Shown piece after piece: positions 50,533-60,728 of a DNA stretch of 64,000 nucleotides (position 1 is the first letter of the stretch; every line of letters begins with the position of its first letter). Made by a program: the position numbers and the translations under genes. Source of the stretch: Zavarzinella formosa DSM 19928. Its GTDB lineage: Bacteria > Planctomycetota > Planctomycetia > Gemmatales > Gemmataceae. The notes below the pieces were generated by a model that did no database searches, had not been told where the DNA came from, and saw only the letters and a program-made list of their open reading frames with translations. The DNA lies in contig NZ_JH636440.1 of assembly GCF_000255705.1 (NCBI RefSeq), positions 519,115 through 583,114 on the forward strand, written 5' to 3'.

Positions 50533-53500
50533 TTATTTCTCCGGCTTCGCCTTCTGGCTCAGCAAGAAGGCCAGCAGGTTTTGGAAGTCTTCTTCTTTCA
50601 TCGTGTCGAGGAAGTTGGCGGGCATCGGGGAGAGGTTGGTCTGGCGTTTGTTGTCCACGTCCTTGGCGGGGACGCGGATTTCTTTGCCGAGGTTGTCCAC
50701 CAGCACCAGAATGCCCCCTTCTTCGCGGGCGAGGAGGCCGGTCAGGGTTCGGCCGTTGGACAGTTCCAGTGTTGTCGCCCGGAAGGCTTGGTCAACGTTT
50801 CGGGACGGGTCCAGCACGTCTTCCAGCAAGCGTTCGATGCCGCGGATGCCGATGCCGTCGAGTTGTGGGCCGAATTTGGCTCCCTCTTGGGCGATCTGAT
50901 GGCAAACCGCGCAGGATGTCTTGAACAACGCCGCCCCGAGTTTGGCGTCCGGTTTGGCTTTCTCGAAGTTTGCTTTTCGCTGGGCCAGCGTGGCAAGCAT
51001 CTTCTGGTCGGCGCTCGGCAGCCCCTTGGTCAGTTCGGCGATGCGTTCGTTCACCTTGGGAAGTTTGCTGTCCGTCAATTTCGCCTGCACCGGGCGTTCC
51101 TGCAACAACCGGGCCGAGGCTTTGCCTGCCTTCACGGCGGTCAGCAGTTGCTCGGCACCCTCCGGTCGGCCGGCCATCGCGGTGGCGATGCCGGTTTGCA
51201 ACCGGGCCGGGGCTTGGGCGATTCCCTTCAACAGTTGGGCATAAGCCTCGGGCGTGCCGACTGTGCCCAGCACGCCGGCCACTTTCTCGCGGGCCGCCAC
51301 GCTTTCATCCGCTTGGTTCAGCAAGTTGCCGAGTTGCGTCACGGCCGAAGTGGCATCAAGATTCAACATCGCGCCGAAGGCGGCAGCCCGCAGGTTCACA
51401 TCGCGGTCCTTGCGGGCGGCGAACGCGGCCACCGGCTCGTAGGAGGTTTTCAGCTTGAGGGCCGAGGCCACGTCGAAACAGGTTTGCACCGTCTTCGGGT
51501 CAGTGTCGGCCAATCCCTCGGTGATGAGTTGGTGGGCCATTTCAAGGTCACCCTTGTCGAAGCGGGTGCCGCGTTGTTGCAGGCCGCGTTGGTAGCCTTG
51601 GAACATGGCCAGCGTTAGGCGGGTGTTCTTGGGAGCGTGGGTTTTCACGAACTCGAACAGAGCCGGGGCTTCGTCCCCGTAACGGCTCGCGTGTTCCACA
51701 AAAGCGGCCAATTGCGGCGAGCCGCCGAGCGATTTGAGATTGGCGGTGACGAACTCGGCCGATTGCATGTTGCCGATGCCGAGGGCAATCTCGGCGACCG
51801 TGCGGATCGCCGCTTCGTCGAGTTTCTCCCCCTTCAAGGCGGTCCAGGCGCCGGGTTGCCGAAGCGTTTCTCGCAGGGCGATGCGGGTAGAATGCCGCAG
51901 GGCCACGTCGTTGGTGATCTTCGGCAGGCCGTTGAGCAGAAGGGAGAGATTCTTGACGTTCGGCACGGCCGTCATGTTGTCCGTCAGCGCCCGGTCAACT
52001 TGGGGTTGGTCGCTGGGGAATTTGCTGGTCTCTTGTTCCAGCCGTTGAGCTTTGTCCCGGTGTTCCCGGTCGCGTTCCCATTCTTTGATGGCCGTTCGCA
52101 GTCGCAACCGATGAGTTTCCGTCACCGGCATCTCCGGGCTGGCGGCCTCATGTTTTCGCATTTCTCGTTGCATATAACTGAACAGGCTCTCGGCTTCGTC
52201 AGCCCACAGACGATGCGCCCGGCGAATGTCCTCCGCCTCCGGAGTCGCTTCGATGATTTCTTTGGCATTTAACTCAGCTTGTTCTGATCGATAGTTGATG
52301 ATCGCATGAGTGGCCTGCATCCGGACGGTGATGTTCGGATGGCCGAGCAGCAGTTCCAGTTTTTCGCGGTTGAGTTTCAACAGGTTGCCGACGGGCTTCG
52401 GAGCCGGCGCCTTGCCGTCCAGTCCCTTCCAGACAATACGCCAGATGCGGCCCTTGGTGCGGTCGCGGCCCGGATGTTTCAGGTCCACTTCATAGTGCCC
52501 GATGATCTTGTTGTAAAAGTCGGTGATGTAGAGCGCGCCGTCCGGCCCGAGCTTGATGTCCGTCGGCCGGAACCACGGGTCGCCGCTGTTCAGGAAGTTC
52601 GGCTGCAACACCGCCTTGGGAGTGGAGCCGGTGAACTCGATCTTGTCCAGGTTGATCTTGTTGGTGACGACATTCCCGAGGAACATCATCCCCTTGTATT
52701 CCTTGGGGAAATGATCGGCCTCGTACCATTGCAAGCCGCACAGGCCGGTGGAGTCGTGGTCGTGGCCGATCATGTCCGGCCCGTAGCCGAGACCGTCGTG
52801 CGGCTTGCCGAAACTTTGATAAACGGCGCCGCGAATCAGTTGCGTCATCGGCCGGGAATGGCAGTCGGCGTTGTAGAGGTTAAAGTAGGTGTCGTAAGTC
52901 ATCCCGAACGGGTTGACCTGGCCCCGCGTGAAGACTTCAATGCGCGAGCCGTCCGGTCGGAAGCGGATGGTGTTTCCGCTGTTCAGCGTGATCTCGTGGC
53001 CGTCCTTGCCTTTCGCCTTGGAATCGTTCGAGAAACCGTGGCAGGCATAGACCCAACCGTCCGGCATCAGGGTGAACGAGTTGACCATCCCGTGTGTGTC
53101 GCGGATGCCAAAGAATCCGAAAAGTTTCACCCGTTCGTCGGCCTTGCCGTCGCCGTCCGTATCGGTCAGCTTCCAGATGAAACAACCGGGCGGGTTCACG
53201 GTTGTGTCGATGCTCGACACAATCACGCTCTTGCAATCCGGCAGCGGCAGCACGCCGATGGGGATGTTCAGATCATCGGCGAACACCGTCACCTTGCGAG
53301 CCTTGCCGTCTTCCCCGAAGTCGTCGAGGACGACGACCTTGTCCCGCCCCGGCTTGCCCATCGCCGCGAACGGGTATTCTTGGGAGCAGGTCACCCACAT
53401 CCGGCCCATCAGGTCAAAGGCCACTTGCATGGGCTTGAGGATGTCCGGCTCGGCGACGACAAGTTGAGCCTCGAAGCCCGGCGGCAGTTTGAACGTCTTG

Positions 53501-53604
53501 CGTTCCTCCTCCGGCGTCAGGGCGTCCGTCGGGGCGATGGTGGGCTGGGCCAGTGCCGGCCAGGAAAGAAGAAGCAACAAGGCCAGCGAGTGAAACGGCC
53601 GCAT
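50533..53604 (-). CDS. PVC-type dehydrogenase with HEAT repeats and cytochrome c domain
   Basis: About 1023 residues, exported (signal RPFHSLALLLLLSWPALA). Residues about 30-390 form a beta-propeller sugar-dehydrogenase-like domain (PPGFEAQLVVAEPDILKPMQ, GADxALYITDFYN-like LGPDGALYITDFYNKIIG). Residues 400-870 are helical HEAT-like repeats. A C-terminal cytochrome c domain has CAVCH at 898-902 and a Met ligand in SPMPANF near 992. Such proteins are abundant in planctomycetes and Verrucomicrobia and are proposed to oxidise sugars, passing electrons to the haem. Start ATG 53604. The System II genes at 18.7-22 kb could mature its haem. Confidence 0.92.
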   Translation of the reverse strand: MRPFHSLALLLLLSWPALAQPTIAPTDALTPEEERKTFKLPPGFEAQLVVAEPDILKPMQVAFDLMGRMWVTCSQEYPFAAMGKPGRDKVVVLDDFGEDGKARKVTVFADDLNIPIGVLPLPDCKSVIVSSIDTTVNPPGCFIWKLTDTDGDGKADERVKLFGFFGIRDTHGMVNSFTLMPDGWVYACHGFSNDSKAKGKDGHEITLNSGNTIRFRPDGSRIEVFTRGQVNPFGMTYDTYFNLYNADCHSRPMTQLIRGAVYQSFGKPHDGLGYGPDMIGHDHDSTGLCGLQWYEADHFPKEYKGMMFLGNVVTNKINLDKIEFTGSTPKAVLQPNFLNSGDPWFRPTDIKLGPDGALYITDFYNKIIGHYEVDLKHPGRDRTKGRIWRIVWKGLDGKAPAPKPVGNLLKLNREKLELLLGHPNITVRMQATHAIINYRSEQAELNAKEIIEATPEAEDIRRAHRLWADEAESLFSYMQREMRKHEAASPEMPVTETHRLRLRTAIKEWERDREHRDKAQRLEQETSKFPSDQPQVDRALTDNMTAVPNVKNLSLLLNGLPKITNDVALRHSTRIALRETLRQPGAWTALKGEKLDEAAIRTVAEIALGIGNMQSAEFVTANLKSLGGSPQLAAFVEHASRYGDEAPALFEFVKTHAPKNTRLTLAMFQGYQRGLQQRGTRFDKGDLEMAHQLITEGLADTDPKTVQTCFDVASALKLKTSYEPVAAFAARKDRDVNLRAAAFGAMLNLDATSAVTQLGNLLNQADESVAAREKVAGVLGTVGTPEAYAQLLKGIAQAPARLQTGIATAMAGRPEGAEQLLTAVKAGKASARLLQERPVQAKLTDSKLPKVNERIAELTKGLPSADQKMLATLAQRKANFEKAKPDAKLGAALFKTSCAVCHQIAQEGAKFGPQLDGIGIRGIERLLEDVLDPSRNVDQAFRATTLELSNGRTLTGLLAREEGGILVLVDNLGKEIRVPAKDVDNKRQTNLSPMPANFLDTMKEEDFQNLLAFLLSQKAKPEK

Positions 53605-53691
53605 GATGGATTCACCGACGAAGGTAGGGAGAGGGCGGTTGGGGAAGGAGATTGTAACCCGCCGGGGCGAACGAGGAAAGAGTGAAGCCGG

Positions 53692-54906
53692 TCAGACGCG
53701 GCGAAACACCGCGCAGGAATTGCTTCCGCCGAAGCCGAATGAGTTGGAAATGGCCACGTCCACCCGGCCTTCGCGGGCGGTCAGCGGCACATGGCACAGG
53801 TCACATTCCGGGTCGATCTCGCGCAGGTTGATCGTCGGCGGGATGGCCTGCCGCTCGAAGGTAATCAGGCAGGCTAGCGCCTCAAACGCGGAGGCGGCGG
53901 TGATCAAATGCCCGGACATGCTCTTGGTGGAACTCACCGGGATGTTGCGATAGTTCTCGCCGAAGATCTCGCGCAGCCCCTTCGCCTCAGCCGTGTCCCC
54001 CACGGGGGTGGCGGTGCCGTGGGCGTTGACGTAATGAACCGCCGACGCATCCAACCGGGCTTCGGTCAGAGCTTTTTGCACAGCGGCAATCGCCTGCACC
54101 GGGTTTGGCGCGGGGATCACGGGGTGGTAGGCATCGCTGCTCAGGCCGACGCTCATCAGTTCCCCGAGGGGGACGGCCGAACGGGCTTTCGCCTTCGAGG
54201 CGGGTTCCAACACAAAGGCGGTTCCCCCCTCGCCCATCACAAAACCGTCCCGGTTCTTGTCGAATGGCCGGGAGGCTCCCTGCGGATCGTCGTTCAACCG
54301 GGAGAGCGCCCGGAGATTGCCGAAGCCTGCCAGCACCAGCGGCGTCAGCGTGAGATCGGCGGCCCCGGCCACGACGGCATCGCACCAGCCAAGTTCCAGC
54401 CAGCGTTTGGCTTGGGCGAGGGCGTAGTTCCCGCTGGAGCAGGCCGTCGACAGCGTGGCCGACGGGCCGGTGAGGCCAAGGTTTTGTTTCAAGAAAGCGA
54501 TGAGCGGCCGCTGATCGTAAGCCAGTTCGCACGCCGGGATGTCGGGGTTCATGTGCCCCATGCGTTCCCAGTGCAACCCGAATTCGCCGGCGCTGCTGAA
54601 AGCGAGGCCGATTCGGAGGTTGTGGCGAGATTCCCAAAGTCCGGCATTTTTCAACGCCGAGACGATGCACCAAATGGCCACCTGTTCGACGGGAATCAGC
54701 GAGGCGAAATCCCCTTCCCAACCGTCCGGTTTCGGGAAGGTGGTCAGCCTGGACCCGATTTGGCACGGGTGATTGGACACATCGAAATGATCGATGCGAT
54801 GGATGGCGGACCGTCCCGCCAGCAAGCCGTCGGCCACTTCCGCGACCGTCACGCCGTGCGGCACGTTCACCCCGGCCCCGGTGATCCAGATGGGTTCCTT
54901 CGTCAT
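53692..54906 (-). CDS. Beta-ketoacyl-ACP synthase (FabF-like)
   Basis: About 404 residues, normal for KAS II. Claisen condensation of malonyl-ACP with an acyl chain. The Cys-His-His triad is intact: STACSSG with Cys156, VNAHGTATP with His296 and KSMSGHLI with His333. ATG 54906 overlaps the stop of the upstream gene as ATGA, so the two are coupled. It is not next to fabD, fabG or acpP, so it is likely a specialised pathway enzyme and not the housekeeping FabF. Confidence 0.93.
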   Translation of the reverse strand: MTKEPIWITGAGVNVPHGVTVAEVADGLLAGRSAIHRIDHFDVSNHPCQIGSRLTTFPKPDGWEGDFASLIPVEQVAIWCIVSALKNAGLWESRHNLRIGLAFSSAGEFGLHWERMGHMNPDIPACELAYDQRPLIAFLKQNLGLTGPSATLSTACSSGNYALAQAKRWLELGWCDAVVAGAADLTLTPLVLAGFGNLRALSRLNDDPQGASRPFDKNRDGFVMGEGGTAFVLEPASKAKARSAVPLGELMSVGLSSDAYHPVIPAPNPVQAIAAVQKALTEARLDASAVHYVNAHGTATPVGDTAEAKGLREIFGENYRNIPVSSTKSMSGHLITAASAFEALACLITFERQAIPPTINLREIDPECDLCHVPLTAREGRVDVAISNSFGFGGSNSCAVFRRV

Positions 54907-55574
54907 GGGGTGGCCGCCTCCGGAATCAGCCGGGAGATCGCTTTCCAACCGGTTTCGCCCGGCGAGGATCGTTCGTTTGCCGACTCCACGCCGACGACAA
55001 ACGCCTCCCCGATGGCGTTTGGCCCGGTGGAAATGTCATCCCGCCAGTTGGCCCACACCATCCAACCGCCGGTGACATCTCCCCCGGCGATCCAGCTTGC
55101 CATGCCGAGGCAGACATCTTCTTGGGTTCCCGGCACGCCGCCGATTCCCATGTTCGGGCCGTTAATGCCCAAGGCTTGGCTCAACAAACCGGAAAGCGAA
55201 TGAAGCAGGCAATGAGGGATATAGTGCGGCGAGACGGACCAAGCCCCTTGGGCGTGATACTTCTCCAGGGAATCCTTCATGCGGTTTCGGCCCGGCAGAC
55301 ACGGATTGGCCGCGACGCCCCAGCCGGCCTGTTGTTCCTTGGTGATGCCGTATTGGATGATGGCCGAGCGAAGAGCCGCCAAAGAGAACAGTGTCAACTC
55401 GTCGGCTTGCTTGAGGATGCTCACGGAGATCTTGTCCCCGAAGAACTGTTGAAGCGGGGCGCGCAGCGAGGGAATTTCCGACACGGGACAGATGACCCGG
55501 CCGACAGCCGCCACCCGGACTGGCACGCCGGGAGCCAAATTCACCACGGTCGGCAAGCTTGCTGGAGCTTCCAT
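54903..55574 (-). CDS. Ketosynthase-like N-terminal domain protein, possible chain-length-factor partner
   Basis: About 223 residues from ATG 55574. It contains PHYIPHCLLHSLSGLLSQAL and NGPNMGIGGVPGTQEDV, where a condensing enzyme's nucleophile elbow would be; the expected Cys is replaced (GIGGVPG). This resembles the Ketoacyl-synt_2 group (a truncated, non-catalytic ketosynthase). Coupled to an active ketosynthase, it could be a chain-length factor. No ribosome site is seen; TATAC lies about ten bases upstream, so the mRNA may be nearly leaderless. Longer frames to 55763 are not favoured. Confidence 0.65.
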   Translation of the reverse strand: MEAPASLPTVVNLAPGVPVRVAAVGRVICPVSEIPSLRAPLQQFFGDKISVSILKQADELTLFSLAALRSAIIQYGITKEQQAGWGVAANPCLPGRNRMKDSLEKYHAQGAWSVSPHYIPHCLLHSLSGLLSQALGINGPNMGIGGVPGTQEDVCLGMASWIAGGDVTGGWMVWANWRDDISTGPNAIGEAFVVGVESANERSSPGETGWKAISRLIPEAATP

Positions 55575-55635
55575 AAGGTCGTGTATAGGGAGATTGGGCG
55601 AAGACGGTAACCGGGGCAGGGCATTCCGCAAACAC

Positions 55636-55663
55636 AAAAGCCCCGCCGCTGGCACGGCGAGGC
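55636..55663 (-). terminator. Intrinsic terminator after the Met/Gln/Pro-rich lipoprotein gene
   Basis: Minus-strand stem GCCTCGCCG / CGGCGGGGC (one G-U pair) with a six-base loop, followed by TTTTG. It lies 24 bases after the stop of the gene at 55687. Confidence 0.75.
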
Positions 55664-55686
55664 TGACAATCAACTGAATTTTCCGG

Positions 55687-56697
55687 TCATTTGCCCGGCA
55701 GGAAAATCGGGGCGGACGGAATGTCGTCTTCCGATGAAGCGCCCCCCGGACTAGCCGGGGCAACCGGAGCCGTCAACGGGGCGGGCAACCGCACGGGCGG
55801 GGCCACCTGTTGATGTCCGACGGGCACGGCTGGATATCCGCCGAGGCCGGCGGGCGGGTTCAAGCCGGGGAGGGACGGACCGTTCGGTCCCTTGCCCAAG
55901 GAGTTCGGCAGCGGTTCCGGGGCGTGGCTGATCGGCGGCAACGCCGGGGCCTCGGGCATGGGAACCGTGTACGGCGCGGGCGGGTTGAAGGTCGGATTCG
56001 CCGGTTGGGCGGCCAAGCCACTCGGGCTACCACCCGGCGAAGCGGGCGGTGGTTGATCGAAGATTTCCGTGGTCACCGTGATCGGCCCGTTCGGGCCTTG
56101 CGTCACCGTGACTCCCGGTTGCGGCAGTCCCGGTCCTTGCGGGATGCCGCCGGTTTGCGGGGCCGGGACAACCGGCGGGGCCTGCATCACCGGGGCCGCC
56201 GGGGTGTACAACGTCGCCGGGCCGGGAGGCGGGGCATAGCCCATTCCCGGCGGTTGCATTTGCATTTGTTGCGGCTGCATTTGCATTTGCGGCTGCATCT
56301 GCGGGGCCATCATGGGCTGCCCCGGCTGTTGATAGCTAACCGGATAGACCATGCCGCCGGAACCCATGATCGGCTGTTGTTGGGCCATCATTTGTTGCGG
56401 CATCATCTGCTGCTGGGGATATCCCTGATTTTGCGGATACCCTTGGTTCATCATCATTTGCTGCTGGGGCATCATGCCCGGCTGCATCATGGGAAGGTTC
56501 TGCCCGGCCTGAACCCGGCCAAACGCCGGAGAAGCGGGCATCATCCCCGCGACGGCGTTGGGCATGTCCGGCTGACGGGCCGCCCACGGGCTGGGGATTT
56601 GAGTTCCCGGCGTCTGACATCCGGTCAACGCGCCCAGACAAAGCCCCGCCCCGGCGAGGATCATCCGGCCGCTTCGTCGGATTAGTTGCTTCTTCAT
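55687..56697 (-). CDS. Pro/Met/Gln-rich lipoprotein
   Basis: About 336 residues. A Lys/Arg n-region, hydrophobic MILAGAGLCLGALTGC with lipobox Cys, then low complexity throughout: residues 70-160 alternate Met-Gln runs with Gly-Tyr-Pro (MMPQQQMMMNQGYPQNQGYP), and the rest is Pro/Ala/Gly rich. No fold is recognised. Surface or outer-membrane anchored; Met-rich stretches can bind copper, but here that is speculation. Composition would make it fast-evolving. Confidence 0.82.
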   Translation of the reverse strand: MKKQLIRRSGRMILAGAGLCLGALTGCQTPGTQIPSPWAARQPDMPNAVAGMMPASPAFGRVQAGQNLPMMQPGMMPQQQMMMNQGYPQNQGYPQQQMMPQQMMAQQQPIMGSGGMVYPVSYQQPGQPMMAPQMQPQMQMQPQQMQMQPPGMGYAPPPGPATLYTPAAPVMQAPPVVPAPQTGGIPQGPGLPQPGVTVTQGPNGPITVTTEIFDQPPPASPGGSPSGLAAQPANPTFNPPAPYTVPMPEAPALPPISHAPEPLPNSLGKGPNGPSLPGLNPPAGLGGYPAVPVGHQQVAPPVRLPAPLTAPVAPASPGGASSEDDIPSAPIFLPGK

Positions 56698-56722
56698 GGC
56701 ATGCCCCCCCGGCGCCGAGTCT

Positions 56723-56801
56723 CAAGTTTCAACTTCCAAGTTGAAAACCAGCCGATTTGAGGCGTTTGGTTTTCAACTTGAAACTTGGAAGTTGAAACTT
56801 G
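56723..56801. repeat. Palindrome of TCAAGTTTCAACTTCC words with unequal arms
   Basis: Left arm 56723-56750 (28 nt) and right arm 56767-56801 (35 nt) pair completely except that the right arm has seven extra bases, one more copy of CTTGAAA. The difference looks like gain or loss of one repeat unit in one arm. Confidence 0.85.
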
Positions 56802-56847
56802 AAACTTCTTCTTCAAAACTCGAAACCAACATCAGCCAATACGTTCG

Positions 56848-57144
56848 TTAGTTGCCCGGCTTCGGCGGCGGCGGGGCCGCGCCCGGAACGCCGGGGACCG
56901 GGTTCGGGTTCTTGGCCCGGTCGCGGTCCTTCGGGTTAAGCAGGCCGGCCGCTTCTTCCTGATAGGAGAGTTCCCGCGTCAGGGGGAAGTCCGGCTCCTC
57001 GGGGAAGTATTGCGGCGGATGGTTTTCCAAATAATGGCCGGAGGGAAGCGTCATGCCGCCCATCCATGTCTGGCAGCCGGTCGCGCCGACAACCGAAAGG
57101 CTCAGAGCCGCGAAGCCCCACATCCGCAGTCCGCGAATCGTCAT
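56848..57144 (-). CDS. Small putative lipoprotein
   Basis: About 98 residues from ATG 57144 (GGGGG upstream). Signal RGLRMWGFAALSLSVVGATG then lipobox Cys (CQTWMGG). The mature part has LPSGHYLENHPPQYFPEEP, reminiscent of the other lipoprotein upstream in Pro content, and ends in a Pro/Gly tail. Probably envelope-anchored; function unknown. It is likely co-transcribed with the Pro/Met/Gln-rich lipoprotein, which is downstream across a palindrome. Confidence 0.75.
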   Translation of the reverse strand: MTIRGLRMWGFAALSLSVVGATGCQTWMGGMTLPSGHYLENHPPQYFPEEPDFPLTRELSYQEEAAGLLNPKDRDRAKNPNPVPGVPGAAPPPPKPGN

Positions 57145-57362
57145 GTTCAATGCCCCCACGGAACCATACGGTCGGTCCGTCGCCCGGAATCACATGGTCT
57201 CTCTTTCGGTTTGTTCACCGGCCCAATTGAATGGATTTGTCGGAAACTCTCAAAAAACAGAATGGGCGGCCGCGGCGGCCTTTGCCGATTTTTCCCGGCG
57301 TGACCCGGTTGCCCCGTCGGGTCGGTTACCCGATGATCCCGAAATTGCGTACAATGCCCGCA

Positions 57363-57448
57363 TCGCTAGGGGTGTCCGCTTGAGGAACAACCGGACTGAG
57401 AACACACCCTTGGAACCCGATCCGGGTCATGCCGGCGTGGGAAAGCGA
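57363..57448 (+). promoter_or_regulatory. TPP (THI-box) riboswitch
   Basis: P1 closes with TCGCT (57363-57367) and AGCGA (57444-57448). Inside are the conserved GGGGTGTCCGC, the CTGAGA core (57396-57401) followed by ACACACCCTTGGAACCCGAT, and the pyrophosphate-sensor arm CCGGGTCATGCCGG. It precedes thiC on the same strand by about 165 bases and should shut off thiC expression when thiamine pyrophosphate is plentiful. The expression platform contains the long palindrome 57459-57570. Confidence 0.93.
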
Positions 57449-57458
57449 CCTTCGGACA

Positions 57459-57570
57459 GGGATGAGGGATGAGGGATGAGGGATGAGGGAAAACCCGGCT
57501 CTCGGCGTGTCTGCACTCGCCGATGAAGCGACTGGTTTTCTTTCATCCCTCATCCCTCATCCCTCATCCC
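57459..57570. repeat. 37-bp GATGAGGG palindrome in the thiC leader
   Basis: Arms 57459-57495 and 57534-57570 pair at 35 of 37 positions, made of four tandem GGGATGA units and an AAAACC end. It starts ten bases after riboswitch P1 and ends about 45 bases before the thiC ATG. It has no U-tract. The same words build the element at 35137-35231. Confidence 0.9.
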
Positions 57571-57612
57571 TTCCAAAAGTCTCCCGCCCGTGGCCATTCC
57601 GCTACAGGTTAA

Positions 57613-58950
<1,338 letters not shown>

Positions 58951-58955
58951 GGGAT

Positions 58956-59158
58956 AGGGTTTAGGGTTTAGGGTTTAGGGTTTAGGGTTTAGGAATTTGG
59001 CAAACAGGGTTGCGGCTTGGTTCGTTATTAAGACTCTGGTTAGAGTTTTCTGGCAAACTCTACATCCTGCATCTCAAATCTTAGACTCTTCGCCCCATCA
59101 TCAAAACGTTCGCTCAAGCCTCTCTGCTAAACCCTAACCCCTACACCCTAAACCCTAA
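58956..59158. repeat. TTTAGGG tandem array and its complement after thiC
   Basis: About five copies of TTTAGGG (58956-58993) start five bases after the thiC stop. A complementary but imperfect CCCTAAA set lies at 59128-59158 (ACCCTAACCCCTACACCC). Between them are about 135 bases without a gene. The unit equals the plant-type telomere heptamer, but here it is interstitial. Confidence 0.88.
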
Positions 59159-59159
59159 T

Positions 59160-59740
59160 ACGCCGATTTTTCCAATTCTCCGGTCGCGCCTCAAAGCCGT
59201 CAGGCGCGTGCGCGTCGGTCCAGCTTGTCTCACTTGACCAGTTTAGGCATATTCCCCATACGAAATTGCTTCTCAATGCTCGGCGCAGGCCCTCGGCGCG
59301 GCGATAGTGATTGTGCTTCCCCGGCACGGACGTGAATGTCGTTTCTCAGAAATGGGTTTCGGCAGGAGCGACGGGGAAGAATGAGATTTTCTTCAGGAGG
59401 CTGTTCGTGCGATGGTGCGTCGGGTGGGATGCGGAGTACCAGCCAGCATTCTAACCACCTCTCTGCTCTTGAGGGACGCAACCGGTCAACCCCATCACCC
59501 AAGTGTTGACCTCCGAACGTGAGAATCCCGGCCTGCAAAATCAAACTTGATTGGTGGCAAACAAATCAAGAGAGGTCTGCTCGGAAAAGGCCGACGATCC
59601 ACACGACCGGATATCTGTCATCTGGCCTGGGAACCGGATGACAACTCACCAAAGCCGGGCGATTCTCCACGACTCCGGAGGATCGGCCGGCTTGATGTGT
59701 TTTTGGGCGAAGCAGTTCAGACAATTCAGAGAAGACCTCT
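59160..59740. other. Noncoding stretch; no gene supported
   Basis: About 580 bases between the TTTAGGG palindrome and the next palindrome. A 104-codon minus-strand frame (59230-59544) exists but has no ribosome site, arginine-rich composition and no recognisable family. No promoter or RNA structure can be assigned with confidence. Confidence 0.5.
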
Positions 59741-59873
59741 CGCAAAGCTCGCAAAGGGGACGCAAAACTCGCCAAGAGCCGACGAAAAATGGTTCTCGAA
59801 TCATCCGGCCCCGGAGTCATCATTTATTTCATCGACTCTTGGCGAGCTTTGCGTCCCCTTTGCGAGCTTTGCG
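59741..59873. repeat. 38-bp CGCAAAGCTCGC palindrome before dedA
   Basis: Arms 59741-59778 and 59836-59873 pair at 37 of 38 positions around a 57-nt loop. Words CGCAAAG, GCAAAGGGGACG and CTCGCCAAGAG belong to the same family as the elements at 18.6 and 33.1 kb. Confidence 0.9.
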
Positions 59874-59961
59874 TGAACTCTTCCCATATTCAGATTTGCC
59901 CTTCGCGCCCCACGTCCGCCTTGGTAGGTTAGCCCGGTCAGGCAAATCCCGAGGAGTGGGC

Positions 59962-60708
59962 ATGGGCGAGCTGTTTGAGCAGATGAAGCAGGTGTTTTTG
60001 AATCTTCTCAACCCCACGGAGTTGATGAAGGTGCTGGAGCAACCGGAGATCATGATGGCCGCGTTTATCGCGGTGACCATGGTGATCTTCACGGAAACCG
60101 GGCTGCTCATCGGCTTCTTCCTGCCCGGTGATTCGCTGCTCGTGAGCGTTGGCATCGTCGCCTGGAACTCGGATTGGCCGATCGTTCTTTTGATGGGCAT
60201 CTTGAGCGTGGCGGCCATCGTGGGTGATAGCGTTGGTTACTGGATCGGGCTGAAATCCGGGCCGCGCATTTTTAACCGGGAGAAATCATTCTTCTTCCGC
60301 AAAGACCATTTGTTGATGGCTCAAGCCTTCTACGAAAAGCACGGCGGCAAGACGATCATCCTCGCCCGGTTCATGCCGATCATCCGCACGTTTGCCCCGG
60401 TGGTGGCCGGCGTGGGCAAGATGGACTATCGCCGGTTCTTGATGTTCAACATCGTTGGCGGCGTGGCGTGGATTGTCAGCATGTTGTTGCTCGGCTACGC
60501 CATCACGCCGATGCTGGACCCGCCGCTCAAGGGCCTCTTCGGGCCGGAGTTTCAGACGGCGAAGCACATTGAAAAGGTCATCATTCTGGTGGTGCTGATT
60601 TCGATCTCCCCCGGCATCTACGCGGGCTTGAAAGGCTGGATGGCCAAACGCAAGGCCGCCGGCGCGGCGCTGGCAACGGCCAATGCGGTGACGACCCCGC
60701 CGTTGTGA
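59962..60708 (+). CDS. DedA-family membrane protein
   Basis: About 248 residues. DedA/VTT fold, a proposed lipid-carrier or small-molecule transporter family needed for envelope homeostasis. Signatures: FTETGLLIGFFLPGDSLL, GDSVGYWIGLKSGPRIF and ILARFMPIIRTFAPVVAGVG, then FLMFNIVGGVAWI. ATG 59962 has GAGGAG six bases upstream, which rules out the much longer open frame from 59551 that runs through the palindrome. Confidence 0.92.
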   Translation: MGELFEQMKQVFLNLLNPTELMKVLEQPEIMMAAFIAVTMVIFTETGLLIGFFLPGDSLLVSVGIVAWNSDWPIVLLMGILSVAAIVGDSVGYWIGLKSGPRIFNREKSFFFRKDHLLMAQAFYEKHGGKTIILARFMPIIRTFAPVVAGVGKMDYRRFLMFNIVGGVAWIVSMLLLGYAITPMLDPPLKGLFGPEFQTAKHIEKVIILVVLISISPGIYAGLKGWMAKRKAAGAALATANAVTTPPL

Positions 60709-60728
60709 TGATTGGGGGAAAGTCGCGG

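Noticed and set aside
57459-57570. Possible CRISPR array because of tandem short repeats
   Set aside because: Units are adjacent without spacers, in inverted orientation in two arms, and no cas gene is present. The same applies to 58956-59158.
58956-59158. Possible true chromosome end (telomere)
   Set aside because: Genes continue normally on both sides, the array is short and interstitial.
59230-59544. Minus-strand 104-codon frame
   Set aside because: No ribosome site, Arg/Pro-rich, no family; sits in a repeat-bounded noncoding stretch.
59551-59961. N-terminal 137-residue extension of the DedA protein
   Set aside because: It reads through a palindrome; ATG 59962 has a strong GAGGAG site and begins the family-like sequence.
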